Below are positions 10,005-20,060 of a stretch of DNA of 64,000 nt, piece after piece; position 1 is the stretch's first letter; every line of letters begins with the position of its first letter. The stretch is from contig CACJRJ010000003.1 in the NCBI GenBank assembly GCA_902595725.1, positions 1 to 64,000 of the forward strand. Direction: 5' to 3'. The position numbers and the translations under genes were made by a program. A model generated the notes under the pieces. The model saw nothing but the letters and a program-made list of their open reading frames with translations, had not been told where the DNA came from and did not search any database. This DNA is from an uncultured Pelagibacteraceae bacterium (GTDB taxonomy: Bacteria; Pseudomonadota; Alphaproteobacteria; Pelagibacterales; Pelagibacteraceae).

Positions 10005-10528
10005 TCTTTAACAAAGATAACTGTAAGTTCAGCAACTTTTATACCGAACTTAGTCATTGTTGCTCTGTTGATTGCGACTCTTTCATCTTGCATAAATATC
10101 CAGTCATCAAAAGTAATTTTCATTTCTCTACCTTTAACTGGTACTAATAAAACATACTCAAATTTAAATGCTGGTCCATATGAATAACCTTTGGCTGTTC
10201 CTACAACATCTCCTGCTGTACCTTCGTAATTATGTTCGTCAATTTTATCAATTTTCCACTGTCTTGTTTGGATTTCTCCATCATTCCAAATAAACTTTTC
10301 ATCTAAAATTAGTTGTTTACCATCCCATGTGCCATTAAGATCGGCAGAAAATTGTCTTGTTACTTTTCCCGATCTATTTTGTAAAATTCCCCAAGCTTTT
10401 ACGTTGCCTGACATATATTCTTCTATAATTAATCTTGGTTTTTGATCTTTAAAATCTGTTGGTTTCATATTATTTCCTGAACAACTAGTTAATAAAATTG
10501 TTACAATTAATGCAAATATTATTTTCAT
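10001..10528 (-). CDS. DUF3833 family lipoprotein
   Basis: Lipoprotein signal LLTSCSG; conserved-type body (FKDQKPRLIIEEYMSGNVKAWGILQNRSGKV, GTWDGKQLILDE.FIWNDGEIQTRQW). Confidence 0.8.
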   Translation of the reverse strand: MKIIFALIVTILLTSCSGNNMKPTDFKDQKPRLIIEEYMSGNVKAWGILQNRSGKVTRQFSADLNGTWDGKQLILDEKFIWNDGEIQTRQWKIDKIDEHNYEGTAGDVVGTAKGYSYGPAFKFEYVLLVPVKGREMKITFDDWIFMQDERVAINRATMTKFGIKVAELTVIFVKD

Positions 10529-10532
10529 TTTT

Positions 10533-11711
10533 TTATTTGTTACATAGAGAGAATTGTATTAAATCTATATTTTTTGATTTAAATCCTGCTTCGCAATATG
10601 ATAAATAAAATTCCCACATTTTTTTAAAATTTAAATCAAATCCTTGCTTCTTAATCAAATCCCACTTTTCGATAAACTCCTTTCTCCAAATTATTAAAGT
10701 ATCGGAATAGTGTTTTGAATAAGAATTATATTCATTAAATTTTAATCCATTATCGTCTGCGTATTTATGCAAACTTTTTTTTGAAGGTAAAAATCCACCA
10801 GGGAAGATATATTTTTGAATAAAGTCTTGTTTATTTTTGTATCTATCAAATAAACTATCATCGATAGTAATTGCTTGTATTCCAGCATTACCGTGTGTAG
10901 AGAGATTTTTTTTAATTGTATTAAAATAGCTTTGTAAATAATTCTGACCTACGGCCTCAATCATTTCAATTGAAGCTATTGAGTCATATTTTCCTTTTAA
11001 ATCTCTGTAATCTTTAATCTCTAAATTAATTTTTTCATTGAGGCCTGCTTTATAAATTCTTTCCTTAGCAAATTCATATTGCTTTTTAGATATTGTAATG
11101 CAATCTAATTTAACATTGTAATTTTTACCTAAATATTCTGCAAATCCTCCCCATCCGCAACCAATCTCTAAAACTTTGCTGTTATCTCTTGGTTTTAGAA
11201 GATTAATTAATTTTTGATATTTATTATTTTGAGCGTCTGATAAATTTTGGCTATCATTTTCAAATATTGCACTTGAATAAGTTAAAGTTTCATCAAGCCA
11301 TAAGGAGAAGAAATCATTTCCAAGATCATAGTGTTTAGCAATATTTTCTTTACTTCTTTTTCTGGTATTTTTAATAATTTTATTTTTTAAAAAATTTATT
11401 GCAGAAAAATCTAAAATTCCAGAGAACTTATAAATTAATTTTATATTTTTAGCGGTAATCTCTATTAAATTTGAAAGATTATCAGTTTCAAAATAACCTT
11501 GCATGTAACTCTCTGCTAAACCAACACTACCATTTCTGATTAAATTATAATTTAAACTTGGGTGTTTAATTTCTATTCTTGCTTTAAGTTTTTCATTTAT
11601 ATCTCCAAATTTTAATACTTCGCCATTGAAATTTGTTATTTCTAAAAAACCATGTTTTATATTTTTTAGTGTTTTAAAAACTATTAAATCTGAAATTTTA
11701 TCTACGATCAT
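10533..11711 (-). CDS. cfa: Cyclopropane-fatty-acyl-phospholipid synthase family methyltransferase
   Basis: IAKHYDLGNDFFSLWLDETLTYSSAIFE, VLEIGCGWGGFAEY, SIEMIEAVGQNY, QKYIFPGGFLPS. Confidence 0.93.
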   Translation of the reverse strand: MIVDKISDLIVFKTLKNIKHGFLEITNFNGEVLKFGDINEKLKARIEIKHPSLNYNLIRNGSVGLAESYMQGYFETDNLSNLIEITAKNIKLIYKFSGILDFSAINFLKNKIIKNTRKRSKENIAKHYDLGNDFFSLWLDETLTYSSAIFENDSQNLSDAQNNKYQKLINLLKPRDNSKVLEIGCGWGGFAEYLGKNYNVKLDCITISKKQYEFAKERIYKAGLNEKINLEIKDYRDLKGKYDSIASIEMIEAVGQNYLQSYFNTIKKNLSTHGNAGIQAITIDDSLFDRYKNKQDFIQKYIFPGGFLPSKKSLHKYADDNGLKFNEYNSYSKHYSDTLIIWRKEFIEKWDLIKKQGFDLNFKKMWEFYLSYCEAGFKSKNIDLIQFSLCNK

Positions 11712-12478
11712 TAATTTTCTATACTTATATTATTTTTAATATTTAATTTTTTTTTCACAGATTTAATACCTTTAATCCACAATTTAAATGCTTCAAAATG
11801 TATTGCGGCAATAATTTTGAAGGTCATTAATGGATGACGTAAATAAGATAAAATTAGGTTTTTATTATTAAGATCAATTCTATTTCCATCCTGAGATGCG
11901 TAAAGAAGCTTCCCTTCATCATCATATTGATCGATAATTAGTGAAATTTTTTTATCCGGCTTTAGTATCTTAAAAAAATACTTACAATTCATTTCAATAA
12001 ACGGGGATACGTGAAATTTTTTTTTACATGTATTTTTAATTAAATTATCATTTTCGTTGATTTTAAATATGTATGTGTGCTGTTCACCAAAAGTATTTTT
12101 AACTTCATATAAAATTGATATTAATTCTGATTTTTTGTTATAAATAAAAAAAACACTCAAAGGATTAAAAACATACCCCAAAATTCTAGGATAACACAAA
12201 AGTTTAATCTTAATTTCTTCTGTATTTATTTGGTTATCTATAAGATTTTTTATAACCCATTTTTTTAAGGAAGTACCATCTCTTGGTCCATGGTCAACAT
12301 CATAAAAACTAATAATATTGAATTTATTATATGAAAAAATTTTTAATGATTTATCTAATAAATTAATCTCAGATAAATCTAATAATGTTGAAAAAACTTT
12401 ATATTTAAAAAAATGAACTTTAGGTTTAAATCGCTTATGAATTACATTGCCAATATAAATTGAAGATTCTTTAATCAT
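11711..12478 (-). CDS. DUF1365 family protein
   Basis: IYIGNVIHKRFKPKVHFFKYKVF, DHGPRDGTSLKKWV, LLCYPRILGYVFNPLSVFFIYN; overlaps flanking genes as in other CFA/DUF1365 operons. Confidence 0.85.
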   Translation of the reverse strand: MIKESSIYIGNVIHKRFKPKVHFFKYKVFSTLLDLSEINLLDKSLKIFSYNKFNIISFYDVDHGPRDGTSLKKWVIKNLIDNQINTEEIKIKLLCYPRILGYVFNPLSVFFIYNKKSELISILYEVKNTFGEQHTYIFKINENDNLIKNTCKKKFHVSPFIEMNCKYFFKILKPDKKISLIIDQYDDEGKLLYASQDGNRIDLNNKNLILSYLRHPLMTFKIIAAIHFEAFKLWIKGIKSVKKKLNIKNNISIEN

Positions 12479-13718
12479 TAATGCTTTTCATCATTTCAAT
12501 GGAAGATTTTAATCCATCTTCATGAAATCCATAACCAAAATAACTTCCACAAAATAAAATATTTTCTTTATTTTGGATTAAATTAAGTTGATTTTGATGA
12601 TCTAGTGCTTGTTTGTCATAATAAGGATGGGTAAAATTAACTTTTTTTAATATTTTACTTTTTGATATTTCTGAAAAAGGATTGATAGTTAAAAAAATAT
12701 TTGTGTTAATATCTAAATTTTGTAACTGGTTGAGCCAATATGTTACCGATGATTTATCATTGTTATATATATTCAAAGACGAATTCCAGGAGCACCAAGC
12801 TTTTCTATTTTTTGGCATGAATGATTGATCTGTATGAATAATCGCTATATTTTCCCTATATTTAAAGTTTTTTAGTATTTTCAATTCATTCAATGTAGGT
12901 TTTTCAATCAATTTTAGCGCTTCATCTGCATGTGTTGCAATTACTACTTTATCATAGTTAAAAAATTCATTTTCTCCTCCATAAAATATTTTTATACCTC
13001 GTGTATTTCTTTCAATTTTATTAATTGGATAATTTTTAAAATGCTCTCCTGATATTTGATAAATTATTTTGTCTACATAAGTTTTACTCCTTTTGGCTAC
13101 AGTATACCATTGGGGTCTATTTTTTAATTTAAACAATCCATGATTTTTAAAAAAATTAATAAAAAACTTTAAAGGCATTTGTGAAGCTTCATAGGGTGGC
13201 ATCGACCAGATCGCAGACACCATTGGTATTATATGATAATTAGTAAAATAATCAGACATTTTTTGACTTTTTAAATATTCTCCTAGAGTTCTTTCTTCGT
13301 TATTACCAATATTAAGTTTTTCACAATTTTTGTAAAAACTAATTATTTCAAAAAACATTTTAATAAACCTAAGGTTTAATAAATTTTTTCTATTTGAAAA
13401 AATACCGTTTAATCCTTTTCCACAATATTCAATATCACTATTTTTAACTGATACAGAAAACGACATATCACTTTTTTCAATTTCAATATTATTTTCTAAA
13501 AAAAAATTTATTAGGTTAGGATATGTTTTTTGATTAAAAACCATAAATCCTATGTCAACTGCTACTTCTTTTTTACCTTCATATTGAATTTTAATAGTGT
13601 GGGCGTGTCCACCAAAATGTTCTTCTTTTTCAAATAAATCTATATGATGTTTATCTGATAAATAATAGGCAGCACTTAAACCTGATATTCCTGATCCAAC
13701 TACTGCTATCTTCATCAA
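12471..13718 (-). CDS. FAD/NAD-binding amine-oxidase-like protein of the CFA/DUF1365 cluster
   Basis: KIAVVGSGISGLSAAYYLSDKHHIDLFEKEEHFGGHAHT; DIGFMVFNQKTYPNL; CGSYFGYGFHEDGLKSS. Confidence 0.88.
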   Translation of the reverse strand: MMKIAVVGSGISGLSAAYYLSDKHHIDLFEKEEHFGGHAHTIKIQYEGKKEVAVDIGFMVFNQKTYPNLINFFLENNIEIEKSDMSFSVSVKNSDIEYCGKGLNGIFSNRKNLLNLRFIKMFFEIISFYKNCEKLNIGNNEERTLGEYLKSQKMSDYFTNYHIIPMVSAIWSMPPYEASQMPLKFFINFFKNHGLFKLKNRPQWYTVAKRSKTYVDKIIYQISGEHFKNYPINKIERNTRGIKIFYGGENEFFNYDKVVIATHADEALKLIEKPTLNELKILKNFKYRENIAIIHTDQSFMPKNRKAWCSWNSSLNIYNNDKSSVTYWLNQLQNLDINTNIFLTINPFSEISKSKILKKVNFTHPYYDKQALDHQNQLNLIQNKENILFCGSYFGYGFHEDGLKSSIEMMKSIND

Positions 13719-13850
13719 TTTTTGTGGTTTTCTCCAGGTATTAAAATAAAAATTTGCTTCTATCCTAAAATATTTTTAACACAGAAAATAATACTCTTCC
13801 AACTAATTTAATAGTTTGAGTTTCAAATAAAGTCTAATTAAGTAGCTAAA

Positions 13851-14027
13851 TTAGTGTGTTTTAGCTATTGAGGCAATTTGATCTTTAAGAGCTAATTTTT
13901 TTTTCTTTAATGCCCTTAAACTAATCCAAGAACTTGAAGTTCTATCGTTAAGTCTTGCCTTTGTTATTTTTTTAATTTGAACGTCTATTTGTTTTTTTTC
14001 TTTTGATAAGTCTTTAATTAAAGACAT
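13851..14027 (-). CDS. Short DUF465/YdcH-like coiled-coil protein (58 aa)
   Basis: Not in ORF track. Reverse translation MSLIKDLSKEKKQIDVQIKKITKARLNDRTSSSWISLRALKKKKLALKDQIASIAKTH*. Confidence 0.6.
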   Translation of the reverse strand: MSLIKDLSKEKKQIDVQIKKITKARLNDRTSSSWISLRALKKKKLALKDQIASIAKTH

Positions 14028-14074
14028 AATTAATTTATATCACAAATATAAAAAATTTTTAATTGAAGAAAAAA

Positions 14075-14935
14075 TTATTTTACAATTTTAAGGTTAAAAA
14101 ATTGCAATAGAACTGCTGATATAACGATAACACCTCCTAACAAAACAACCAAAGGTGGAGTTTCATTTATAAATAGCCATGCCCAAAGAGGTCCTAATAC
14201 GGCTTCAGTTAACATTATGATTCCAACTAAGGCAGAAGGAGTAGTTTTTGCGCCTATTGTTATAAATATAAACCCCAAACCAACCTGAAAAAAGCCTGCT
14301 AAAAATCCTAAAAATATATCATGAGAAGAAATTATAATTTTTGATGAAAGCAAATATCCTATTATAACAGCGCCAATTCCAGCGATTAATTGTAGTGGTA
14401 TCATATCGATGCTAGGGTATTTTCTTACAGTTAGTATTAAAACTGCAAAAGAAAGAGGCATAACAAATGCAGCAATGTTACCAAGCATTTGTCCTGTAGT
14501 TAGCGACCCTCCGAGCATTAAAAAAATTCCACAAAAAGCAAGAAATATGGAAGCTAATGTTAACCTGGATATTTTTTCTTTAAGAAATATATATCCAAAA
14601 ATAGCTAAAAAAATTGTTTGGGTTTGTATAATAAAATTGGCATTTGCTACAGTTGTATTATACATGGCAAAAACATATCCTGCATAACCACAAGAAAGAA
14701 CTATAGCACCAAAAAGACCTGGTAAACCTATTCTGTATATTGAATTAAAAATATTTTTTTTATAACTCGAAATTAAAAAAATTAAAACAACTAGTGAAAA
14801 AAATACTGATCTCCAAAATAAAATTTGCCAAAGATTTGCTCCTTCGAATGATTTAACAATTAAACCACCAAAACTTAAAGTGCATGCACCTAAAAAAACC
14901 AAAAATGGTCCCGGTATCCTGTTTAAAAAATTCAT
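14075..14935 (-). CDS. EamA/DMT superfamily transporter
   Basis: Ten-TM hydrophobic ORF with two EamA-like repeats (FLGACTLSFGGLIVKSFEGANLWQILFWRS; FITIGAKTTPSALVGIIMLTEAVLGPLWAWLFINETP). Confidence 0.85.
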   Translation of the reverse strand: MNFLNRIPGPFLVFLGACTLSFGGLIVKSFEGANLWQILFWRSVFFSLVVLIFLISSYKKNIFNSIYRIGLPGLFGAIVLSCGYAGYVFAMYNTTVANANFIIQTQTIFLAIFGYIFLKEKISRLTLASIFLAFCGIFLMLGGSLTTGQMLGNIAAFVMPLSFAVLILTVRKYPSIDMIPLQLIAGIGAVIIGYLLSSKIIISSHDIFLGFLAGFFQVGLGFIFITIGAKTTPSALVGIIMLTEAVLGPLWAWLFINETPPLVVLLGGVIVISAVLLQFFNLKIVK

Positions 14936-15882
14936 ATTATTTGATTTAAAATATTTTTAGTTTCAATTTCATATAGTTTATAAAGATTTTCTGCTTCTTT
15001 TAATTCAATTAATTTAAATTTGATTTTTGACCCAGGAGTTAGTTGAGTTAACCTATCATAGTCAGCTGATATAACTACTGCAATTTTTGGATAACCTCCA
15101 ATTGTGCCATGGTCAGACAGCATAATTATTGGATTGCCATCTGCAGGCACTTGAATAACTCCTTTAATTAATCCTTCAGATTTAATATTTGTTTCAACGA
15201 AATTTTCAATCTTTGGTCCCTCTAGCCTCATTCCCATTCTGTCAGTAAGTTTTGAAACTTCAAATTCACTGGAAAAAAATATTTCTTTAGCTTTTTTTGA
15301 GAAAAAATTAAAATTAGTTCCTTTTAAAACTCTTATGTATTCAATTTTAGAATTTAAATAATTTATTTTTTTAAGATTTGATAAACTTTCTTTTTTGTTA
15401 ATATAAATTTTTTGTTTAGCTTCATATTTTTCTCCGTTATTTGATCCAATTTTTGCCTTTGTATTAATAGAGCAACTTTCCCAAAAATATTCACCTGTAA
15501 AACCATTTTTTATAGAAAAATATCCATAAACTGATTTATTAGTAGATATTATATCTAGTATATCACCGTCGTTAAGTATAAATGTTTCATAGCAAATTCC
15601 TTTATCAATTTTAGAATTATTTCTAATAATATTAAAAGTTACATTTCCTGTGATTACACCACTTGCTTTTCCTGAATGGAATTTCATCTGTGGTCCTTGA
15701 TAAGCAAATTCTAATACAGCTTCATTAGGTTTGTTACCTAATAATTTATTACTAATTAAATAATTTCTTTTATCCATCGATCCACTAAAGGGAATGCCTA
15801 TATGGTATTGATTATTTCTACCTAAATCTTGTAATGTAGAATGAATTCCTGGTCTTATAATTTCAAAAAAAGCCTTACTCAT
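14932..15882 (-). CDS. pxpC: 5-oxoprolinase subunit C (biotin-dependent carboxyltransferase/KipA family)
   Basis: FFEIIRPGIHSTLQDLGRNNQYHIGIPFSGSMDKRNY; DRMGMRLEGP; PADGNPIIMLSDHGTIGGYPKIAVV. Confidence 0.92.
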   Translation of the reverse strand: MSKAFFEIIRPGIHSTLQDLGRNNQYHIGIPFSGSMDKRNYLISNKLLGNKPNEAVLEFAYQGPQMKFHSGKASGVITGNVTFNIIRNNSKIDKGICYETFILNDGDILDIISTNKSVYGYFSIKNGFTGEYFWESCSINTKAKIGSNNGEKYEAKQKIYINKKESLSNLKKINYLNSKIEYIRVLKGTNFNFFSKKAKEIFFSSEFEVSKLTDRMGMRLEGPKIENFVETNIKSEGLIKGVIQVPADGNPIIMLSDHGTIGGYPKIAVVISADYDRLTQLTPGSKIKFKLIELKEAENLYKLYEIETKNILNQII

Positions 15883-16549
15883 TAAATTTTAAATATTCAT
15901 CTTTATTGATTTTATAAAATGCAACCCTGTCTCCTGGATTAATTTTTGCAGGATTTTTTTGATTAAATTTATCAAAAACTTTTATTGGGGTATTTCCTAT
16001 AATGTTCCATCCCCCTGGGCTTTCAAATGTATAAATATTGCAAAACTGTTCAGTTATCCCTACAGACCCTTTTGGAACTTTTACTCTTGGCGTATCTAAT
16101 CTTTGCAATCTTATTTTGGAATCTGTATCTCCTAAAAAAGGCATACCAGCAATAAAGCCTGTCATGTAACAAAAATATTCTTTTTTCAGAAAAGTTTGAA
16201 TAATTTTATCTTTTTCAATTTTCAATTTCTCAGATAATCTGTTTAAATCTAATGAAAACTCATCATCTAGACAGACTGGTATTTTAACTATTTTCTCTTC
16301 ATTATTTTTTATTTGAATTAATTTTAGATTTTTTATTTCTTCTTTTAATTCTTGAAATTTTATAATTGATAAATCGTATGAAATAATTAATTTATTATAG
16401 GATGGTGTAATATTTGTAATACCTTTTAAATTTAATTTTTGTAAAGTTTTAAAATACGTAATAACATGTAAATTAGTTTTTCTGTTAACTTCATTGCCAA
16501 AATCACAATATAAAGCTGCGTCACCAAGATTTAATATATTTTTTAGCAT
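15875..16549 (-). CDS. pxpB: 5-oxoprolinase subunit B (KipI family)
   Basis: CYMTGFIAGMPFLGDTDSKIRLQRLDTPRVKVPKGSVGITEQFCNIYTFESPGGWNIIGNTP. Confidence 0.93.
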   Translation of the reverse strand: MLKNILNLGDAALYCDFGNEVNRKTNLHVITYFKTLQKLNLKGITNITPSYNKLIISYDLSIIKFQELKEEIKNLKLIQIKNNEEKIVKIPVCLDDEFSLDLNRLSEKLKIEKDKIIQTFLKKEYFCYMTGFIAGMPFLGDTDSKIRLQRLDTPRVKVPKGSVGITEQFCNIYTFESPGGWNIIGNTPIKVFDKFNQKNPAKINPGDRVAFYKINKDEYLKFNE

Positions 16550-16576
16550 GTCATGTTATAATTCATAATTATTATT

Positions 16577-17350
16577 ATGGAAATTAATATAAATTGCGAT
16601 TTAGGTGAAAAATCAAAACATCACTCTAACCATAACGACCCTAAGTTATTAGACATAGTTAACTCAGCTAATGTTGCCTGTGGATATCATGCTGGCGATG
16701 ATCAATCGATGAATGAAGTGGTGAAAATTTCTAAAAAAAATCAAGTAAGTATTGGTGCTCATCCTTCTTTTAATGATCCTGAAAATTTTGGAAGAAAGAG
16801 AATGAATTTACATCCTTCTGAAATAAGAAAACTAATTATTGATCAATACGTAATTTTGCAAAATATAGCCTCTAATCATGGAGAAAATGTTACTCATATT
16901 AAGCCTCATGGTGCATTAAATAATATGGCATGTGAAGATATTGAATTGGCTACAATTATTGCAAAAGCAGTTTACGAAATAGACAAAAATTTGATCTATT
17001 TAGTACCTACAGGATCTAAAATGGAATCAGCTGCAAAAAAACTAAATATGAATATTGCTTGCGAAATATTTGCAGATAGAAACTACGAAGACGATGGCAA
17101 TTTAGTTTCGAGAGCGAAACCACATGCTTTAATTATAGATCCTGAAGAAGCAAAAAAACATGTTTTAACTATGGTAAAAAACCAAGCTATAAATTGTCAC
17201 AGCGGGAAACAGATACCTTGTGAAATAGACTCTGTATGTATACATGGTGATAACGAAAGTTCTTTATCTACAGCAAATTCAATTAAAAAAAATCTTGTGG
17301 AAAATGGACTTGAGTTAAAACCTTTAAACATTATGAAAAAATTTATTTGA
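16577..17350 (+). CDS. pxpA: 5-oxoprolinase subunit A (LamB/YcsF family)
   Basis: INCDLGEKS, SANVACGYHAGDDQSM, IGAHPSFNDPENFGRKRM, HIKPHGALNN, CIHGDNESS. Confidence 0.94.
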   Translation: MEININCDLGEKSKHHSNHNDPKLLDIVNSANVACGYHAGDDQSMNEVVKISKKNQVSIGAHPSFNDPENFGRKRMNLHPSEIRKLIIDQYVILQNIASNHGENVTHIKPHGALNNMACEDIELATIIAKAVYEIDKNLIYLVPTGSKMESAAKKLNMNIACEIFADRNYEDDGNLVSRAKPHALIIDPEEAKKHVLTMVKNQAINCHSGKQIPCEIDSVCIHGDNESSLSTANSIKKNLVENGLELKPLNIMKKFI

Positions 17351-17353
17351 AGT

Positions 17354-17836
17354 ATGAAAAAAATTTTTTTTTCTTTATTTATAATCTTTACATTAATTAA
17401 TAGTTCATATGCGGCTGGTTCTTCTTCGGATTCAAAAACAGCATCCAATTATGATAAAGCAGTAAAATTAATTAAATTTGCAAAAAAATATGAGAAAAAA
17501 GGTAAAGTTGATAAAGCAAATAAAAGATATGAAAAAGCTCTTAAATTATTATTAAAATCTAATAAAAAAAAACCAAATAACGCTGATGTTTTAAATTACT
17601 TAGGATTTACAACAAGAAAACTTGGAGATTTTGAAAAAGGTGAAGAATATTATCTTGAAGGTTTAGCCATAGAGCCAGACCATATAGGTATAAATGAGTA
17701 TCTAGGCGAGCTTTACGTTGCTACTAATAGAATAGAACTTGCAAAAGAAAGATTAGAAATCTTAAAAGGTTGTAATTGTGAGGAGTATCAGGAATTGAAA
17801 GAAATTATTGATGGTACTAAAAAATCTAAATATTAA
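17354..17836 (+). CDS. TPR-repeat secreted protein
   Basis: Signal peptide; KPNNADVLNYLGFTTRKLGDFEKGEEYYLEGLAIEPDHIGINEYLGELYV TPR-like repeats. Confidence 0.8.
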   Translation: MKKIFFSLFIIFTLINSSYAAGSSSDSKTASNYDKAVKLIKFAKKYEKKGKVDKANKRYEKALKLLLKSNKKKPNNADVLNYLGFTTRKLGDFEKGEEYYLEGLAIEPDHIGINEYLGELYVATNRIELAKERLEILKGCNCEEYQELKEIIDGTKKSKY

Positions 17837-17853
17837 TTAATTTTTAAATTTGT

Positions 17854-18237
17854 ATGCATATTGTTGAAGCATTTGGAAGGATATTTATTTCCACACTTTT
17901 TATTGTAGAAGCTATAAAAAAATTCTTATTTAAAGAAGAAACTATTTTTTATATGGAAGAATATGGTGTTCCAGAAATTTTATTTTATCCATCGTTAATT
18001 TTCGAATTAGTTTTTCCAATATTATTAATTATTGGATATCAAACAAGAATTTCTGCAGTTGCAATTTTTATATTTACTATAGTTGTTACGGTAATTTTTC
18101 ACAACGATTTTGAAAGCCAGACTCAATTTATGGCGCTTTTAAAAAACTTATCAATAGCAGGTGGACTTTTAATAATTGCCTCTAATGAACCCAAAATTTG
18201 TACTTTGGATTATTATTTGAAAAGTAAACAATCTTAA
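17854..18237 (+). CDS. DoxX family membrane protein
   Basis: GRIFISTLFIVEAIKKF...FELVFPILLIIGYQTRISAVAIFIFTIVVTVIFHNDF. Confidence 0.75.
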   Translation: MHIVEAFGRIFISTLFIVEAIKKFLFKEETIFYMEEYGVPEILFYPSLIFELVFPILLIIGYQTRISAVAIFIFTIVVTVIFHNDFESQTQFMALLKNLSIAGGLLIIASNEPKICTLDYYLKSKQS

Positions 18238-19547
18238 TTATTTAAATTTTGTACCATTTGCTCTGGTAGCCATAAAGCAATTTCAGGAAAAATAATTATC
18301 ATTATAACTGCTAAAATCATTAATAAAAATAAAGGGAAAGCACTTCTTGCAATGTATCCCATATCTTTATTTGCCATTCCTTGCAAAACAAAAAGATTAA
18401 ATCCTACTGGAGGTGTAATTTGTGCCATTTCAACTACAACTACTAGAAATATACCAAACCAAATCATATCAAATCCTGCTTGTCTAATCATAGGCTCTAT
18501 TATTGCCATGGTTAAAACTACAGCAGATATTCCATCAAGGAACATTCCCAAAATAATATAAAAAATCATTAATACAAAAATTAATAAATATGGAGAAAGC
18601 TGCATGCTTTCTATCCATATAGCTAAATTTCTCGGAAGACCTGTAAAACCCATTGCTAAAGATAAAAAAGTTGAACCGGCTAAAATAAAAGCAATCATAC
18701 AAGAGGTTTTTGTTGCTCCCAATAAAGATTCTTTAAAAGTTTTTAAACTCAGACTTTTTTGAAAGTAAGAAAGAATTAGAGCCCCAACAACTCCTAACGA
18801 AGCAGCTTCAGTTGCTGTTGCAAGACCAGTATATATTGAACCAATCACACCAAGTATTAAAAGTATTACTGGAAGTAATTGTTTTGATTTTTTAATTTTA
18901 TCTAAAAAAGAAAATGTTTCATATGCTTTTGGCATAATTTTATTATTTATTAATGACCAAATGATTACATATGACATAAAAATTAAAGCTATCATTATTC
19001 CAGGAATAATTCCGGCTATAAATAATTTTGCAATAGATTCTTGGACTGTCACACCGTAGATAATTAAAATAATTGAAGGTGGTATCAGCAAACCTAATGT
19101 TCCTGAGCCAGCTAAACTGCCAAGTAAAATTTTTTCAGGGTACTTTCTTTTTCTAAGTTCGGGAATCGACATTTTTCCAACTGTTGCAACTGTAGCGGCT
19201 GAAGATCCTGAAATTGCTGCAAAAAGTGCACAACCTACAACATTAACATGGATTAGTCCCCCAGGTAACTTTTGCATCCATGGAGACAAACCTTTAAATA
19301 AATTTTCAGATAATTTAGTCCTGAATAGAATTTCTCCCATCCATACAAAAAGTGGTAAAGCAGTTAATGTCCATGAAGATGAGGTACCCCAAATTGTTGT
19401 TGCCATTGCATCTCCAACCGGTCTTGAGGTAAAAAGCATCATGCCTATTGCAGATACTCCAATCATGCTTATTGCAACCCAAATTCCAGTTCCTAAAAAA
19501 AATAACAAAACGGTTATAAAAAAAATTGTTAAAAAAATTTCATCCAT
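18234..19547 (-). CDS. dctM: TRAP transporter large permease (DctM)
   Basis: LPLFVWMGEILFRTKLSENLF, GGLIHVNVVGCALFAAISGSSAATVATVG, LAGSGTLGLLIPPSIILIIYG. Confidence 0.93.
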   Translation of the reverse strand: MDEIFLTIFFITVLLFFLGTGIWVAISMIGVSAIGMMLFTSRPVGDAMATTIWGTSSSWTLTALPLFVWMGEILFRTKLSENLFKGLSPWMQKLPGGLIHVNVVGCALFAAISGSSAATVATVGKMSIPELRKRKYPEKILLGSLAGSGTLGLLIPPSIILIIYGVTVQESIAKLFIAGIIPGIMIALIFMSYVIIWSLINNKIMPKAYETFSFLDKIKKSKQLLPVILLILGVIGSIYTGLATATEAASLGVVGALILSYFQKSLSLKTFKESLLGATKTSCMIAFILAGSTFLSLAMGFTGLPRNLAIWIESMQLSPYLLIFVLMIFYIILGMFLDGISAVVLTMAIIEPMIRQAGFDMIWFGIFLVVVVEMAQITPPVGFNLFVLQGMANKDMGYIARSAFPLFLLMILAVIMIIIFPEIALWLPEQMVQNLNN

Positions 19548-20028
19548 TGGCTTTATTTAAAATTGTTAAAATAAATTTATGAAAAATGCATATAAAAAAA
19601 ACGGACGAACCTATTGCCACGCTTGTTTGCGGTATCCAGATTAATATTTCATCAGCCCCTTCACTTCTCTCTTGAAATTTATAAGAAATAATAAGCATTT
19701 TAACAAAATAAAATGCTAAGTATCCTGAAAAAAAACTAGCAATAATCAAACACCAGGTTTCTAGATATTTTCTTTTTAAACCATAAATTTTTTCTAAAAA
19801 AAGTGTTATTCTTATATGGCCCCCTTCAACAAATGTGTAAGATAAAGCAAAAAATGATGATGCTGCCATACAGTACCCTGAATATTCTGCTAATCCTCTT
19901 ATATAAAAACCAAATATTCTTGAAGCTATTCCAATTAAAATAAAAACAGCTACCAAAATTAAAAAAAAAGCAGCAACGTGCCCAGAAAATTTATAAATAT
20001 TTTTAAGATTATTATTTAGTTTAGACAT
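19540..20028 (-). CDS. dctQ: TRAP transporter small permease (DctQ)
   Basis: Four-TM protein; EYSGYCMAASSFFALSYTFVEGGHIRITLFLEKI; overlaps dctM. Confidence 0.88.
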   Translation of the reverse strand: MSKLNNNLKNIYKFSGHVAAFFLILVAVFILIGIASRIFGFYIRGLAEYSGYCMAASSFFALSYTFVEGGHIRITLFLEKIYGLKRKYLETWCLIIASFFSGYLAFYFVKMLIISYKFQERSEGADEILIWIPQTSVAIGSSVFFICIFHKFILTILNKANG

Positions 20029-20030
20029 AT

Positions 20031-20060
20031 AAAAAGGCCGTTTAATTAAACGGCCTTTTT
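20031..20060 (-). terminator. Perfect 30-bp inverted repeat hairpin with T-tract between dctP and dctQ
   Basis: AAAAAGGCCGTTTAATTAAACGGCCTTTTT is its own reverse complement; GC stem plus terminal T-run. Confidence 0.85.

Noticed and set aside
14409-14687. Forward ORF of 92 aa antisense to the EamA transporter
   Set aside because: Shadow ORF of a hydrophobic gene; no family resemblance.
17197-17448. Reverse ORF of 83 aa spanning the pxpA/TPR junction
   Set aside because: Antisense to two supported genes; composition typical of a shadow frame.
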